From: Thiomargarita sp.
GTDB lineage: Bacteria > Pseudomonadota > Gammaproteobacteria > Beggiatoales > Beggiatoaceae
Assembly: GCA_023144675.1 (NCBI GenBank)
Contig: JAGLFE010000046.1
Span: forward strand, 1-6,170
DNA length: 6,170 bases
Reading direction: 5' to 3'
In this document: piece by piece, positions 5,791 through 6,170 of the stretch
Numbering within the stretch: the stretch's first letter is position 1
How the letters are laid out: every line of letters starts with the position of its first letter
Notes under the pieces: generated by a model
Database searches by the model: none
The model's input: the letters and a program-made list of their open reading frames with translations, nothing else
What the model was told of the DNA's origin: nothing
Program-made: the position numbers and the translations under genes

Positions 5791-6170
5791 ATGAATTCGC
5801 AAGCCATCTCATTTCAAGAACATTACACTGGTCGTTTTATCAATATGTTGCGCTGGCATCAACTAGATGAGTTATGGGAAAAAGTTAAAATTAATCCAGC
5901 AGGTTGGTATATCTATTGTATTGGAGAATCTTTACCAATGGAATCAGCATCCGAGACTGAATTAAAAATATTTATCGAAAAAATTGATAAATTATTACAT
6001 ACTGACCACGATTACAATTATTGTGGTATTGTTTATGCGGATGATAAAGAAAAACCAACTATGATTAAAATTTTCGATCCTAATAATTTAGGAGCTGTAT
6101 GTGGTTCTAGCAATACGGTCGTGCCACCAGGTTGGCTACTTACTCGTATTCAACCAGAATTAATTCTGAA
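5791..6170 (+). CDS. Conserved hypothetical protein, N-terminal part, runs off the window
   Basis: An open frame of 126 complete codons from ATG 5791 to the window edge with no stop. I do not recognise a characterised function. The protein has no signal peptide or membrane segment and looks soluble and cytoplasmic. Motifs that resemble a conserved uncharacterised gammaproteobacterial family I recall include HYTGRFINMLRWHQLDELW (11-29), PAGWYIY (36-42), DHDYNYCGIVYADD (72-85), KIFDPNNLGAVCGSS (93-107) and PPGWLLTRIQP (112-122). Cysteines are at 43, 78 and 104. The start is fixed because an in-frame TAA lies at 5782-5784 and the next Met (19) falls inside the conserved-looking stretch. No good Shine-Dalgarno precedes it. 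It is transcribed away from rseC. That this frame is a real gene is well supported by its composition and motifs; its role is unknown. Confidence 0.8.
   Translation, partial: MNSQAISFQEHYTGRFINMLRWHQLDELWEKVKINPAGWYIYCIGESLPMESASETELKIFIEKIDKLLHTDHDYNYCGIVYADDKEKPTMIKIFDPNNLGAVCGSSNTVVPPGWLLTRIQPELIL

Overview
This AT-rich window (about one third G+C by eye) reads as chromosome of a gammaproteobacterium. Its core is a five-gene cluster on the minus strand, read from about 5732 down to 711: rseC (mucC), degP/mucD, a small glutaredoxin-like gene, lepA and lepB. This order is a fragment of the conserved gammaproteobacterial rpoE-rseA-rseB-rseC-mucD / lepA-lepB-rnc-era neighbourhood known from Pseudomonas. 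Low G+C together with a GTTGGGTTACG-type palindromic repeat is reminiscent of sulfur-oxidising Thiotrichales (Beggiatoa relatives), but that placement is an inference of low to moderate confidence.

Layout. Positions 1-544 (+) hold the last third of an FtsX/MacB-type ABC transporter permease. Its family-like reading frame begins before any usable start codon and is closed upstream by several stops, so it is probably a broken gene. Positions 545-710 lie between two convergent genes and carry a tight group of small palindromes, one of them a recognisable interspersed REP-like repeat. Positions 711-5732 (-) are the cluster, with spacers of 28 bp (lepA-lepB, containing a perfect 10-bp tandem duplication), 42 bp (glutaredoxin-lepA), 2 bp (degP-glutaredoxin) and 144 bp (rseC-degP, with a strong ribosome binding site and a possible sigma-E-like promoter). 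Positions 5733-5790 form a divergent spacer. From 5791 to the window end (+) there is the start of an uncharacterised soluble protein.

How the genes fit together. RseC and DegP belong to the cell-envelope stress response: an inner-membrane cysteine-cluster protein linked to sigma-E control, and a periplasmic protease/chaperone. LepB cleaves signal peptides from exported proteins, and LepA (EF4) is a ribosome-associated GTPase. The cluster therefore links translation, protein export and periplasmic quality control. The usual partners rpoE, rseA and rseB are not directly upstream of rseC, and rnc/era are not directly downstream of lepB, so the ancestral block seems to have been broken at both ends.

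I see no CRISPR array, tRNA, rRNA, intact insertion sequence or defence system, and no convincing new biological system. The points most worth checking are the palindrome cluster, the decayed permease, the sigma-E-like site and the uncharacterised divergent gene.
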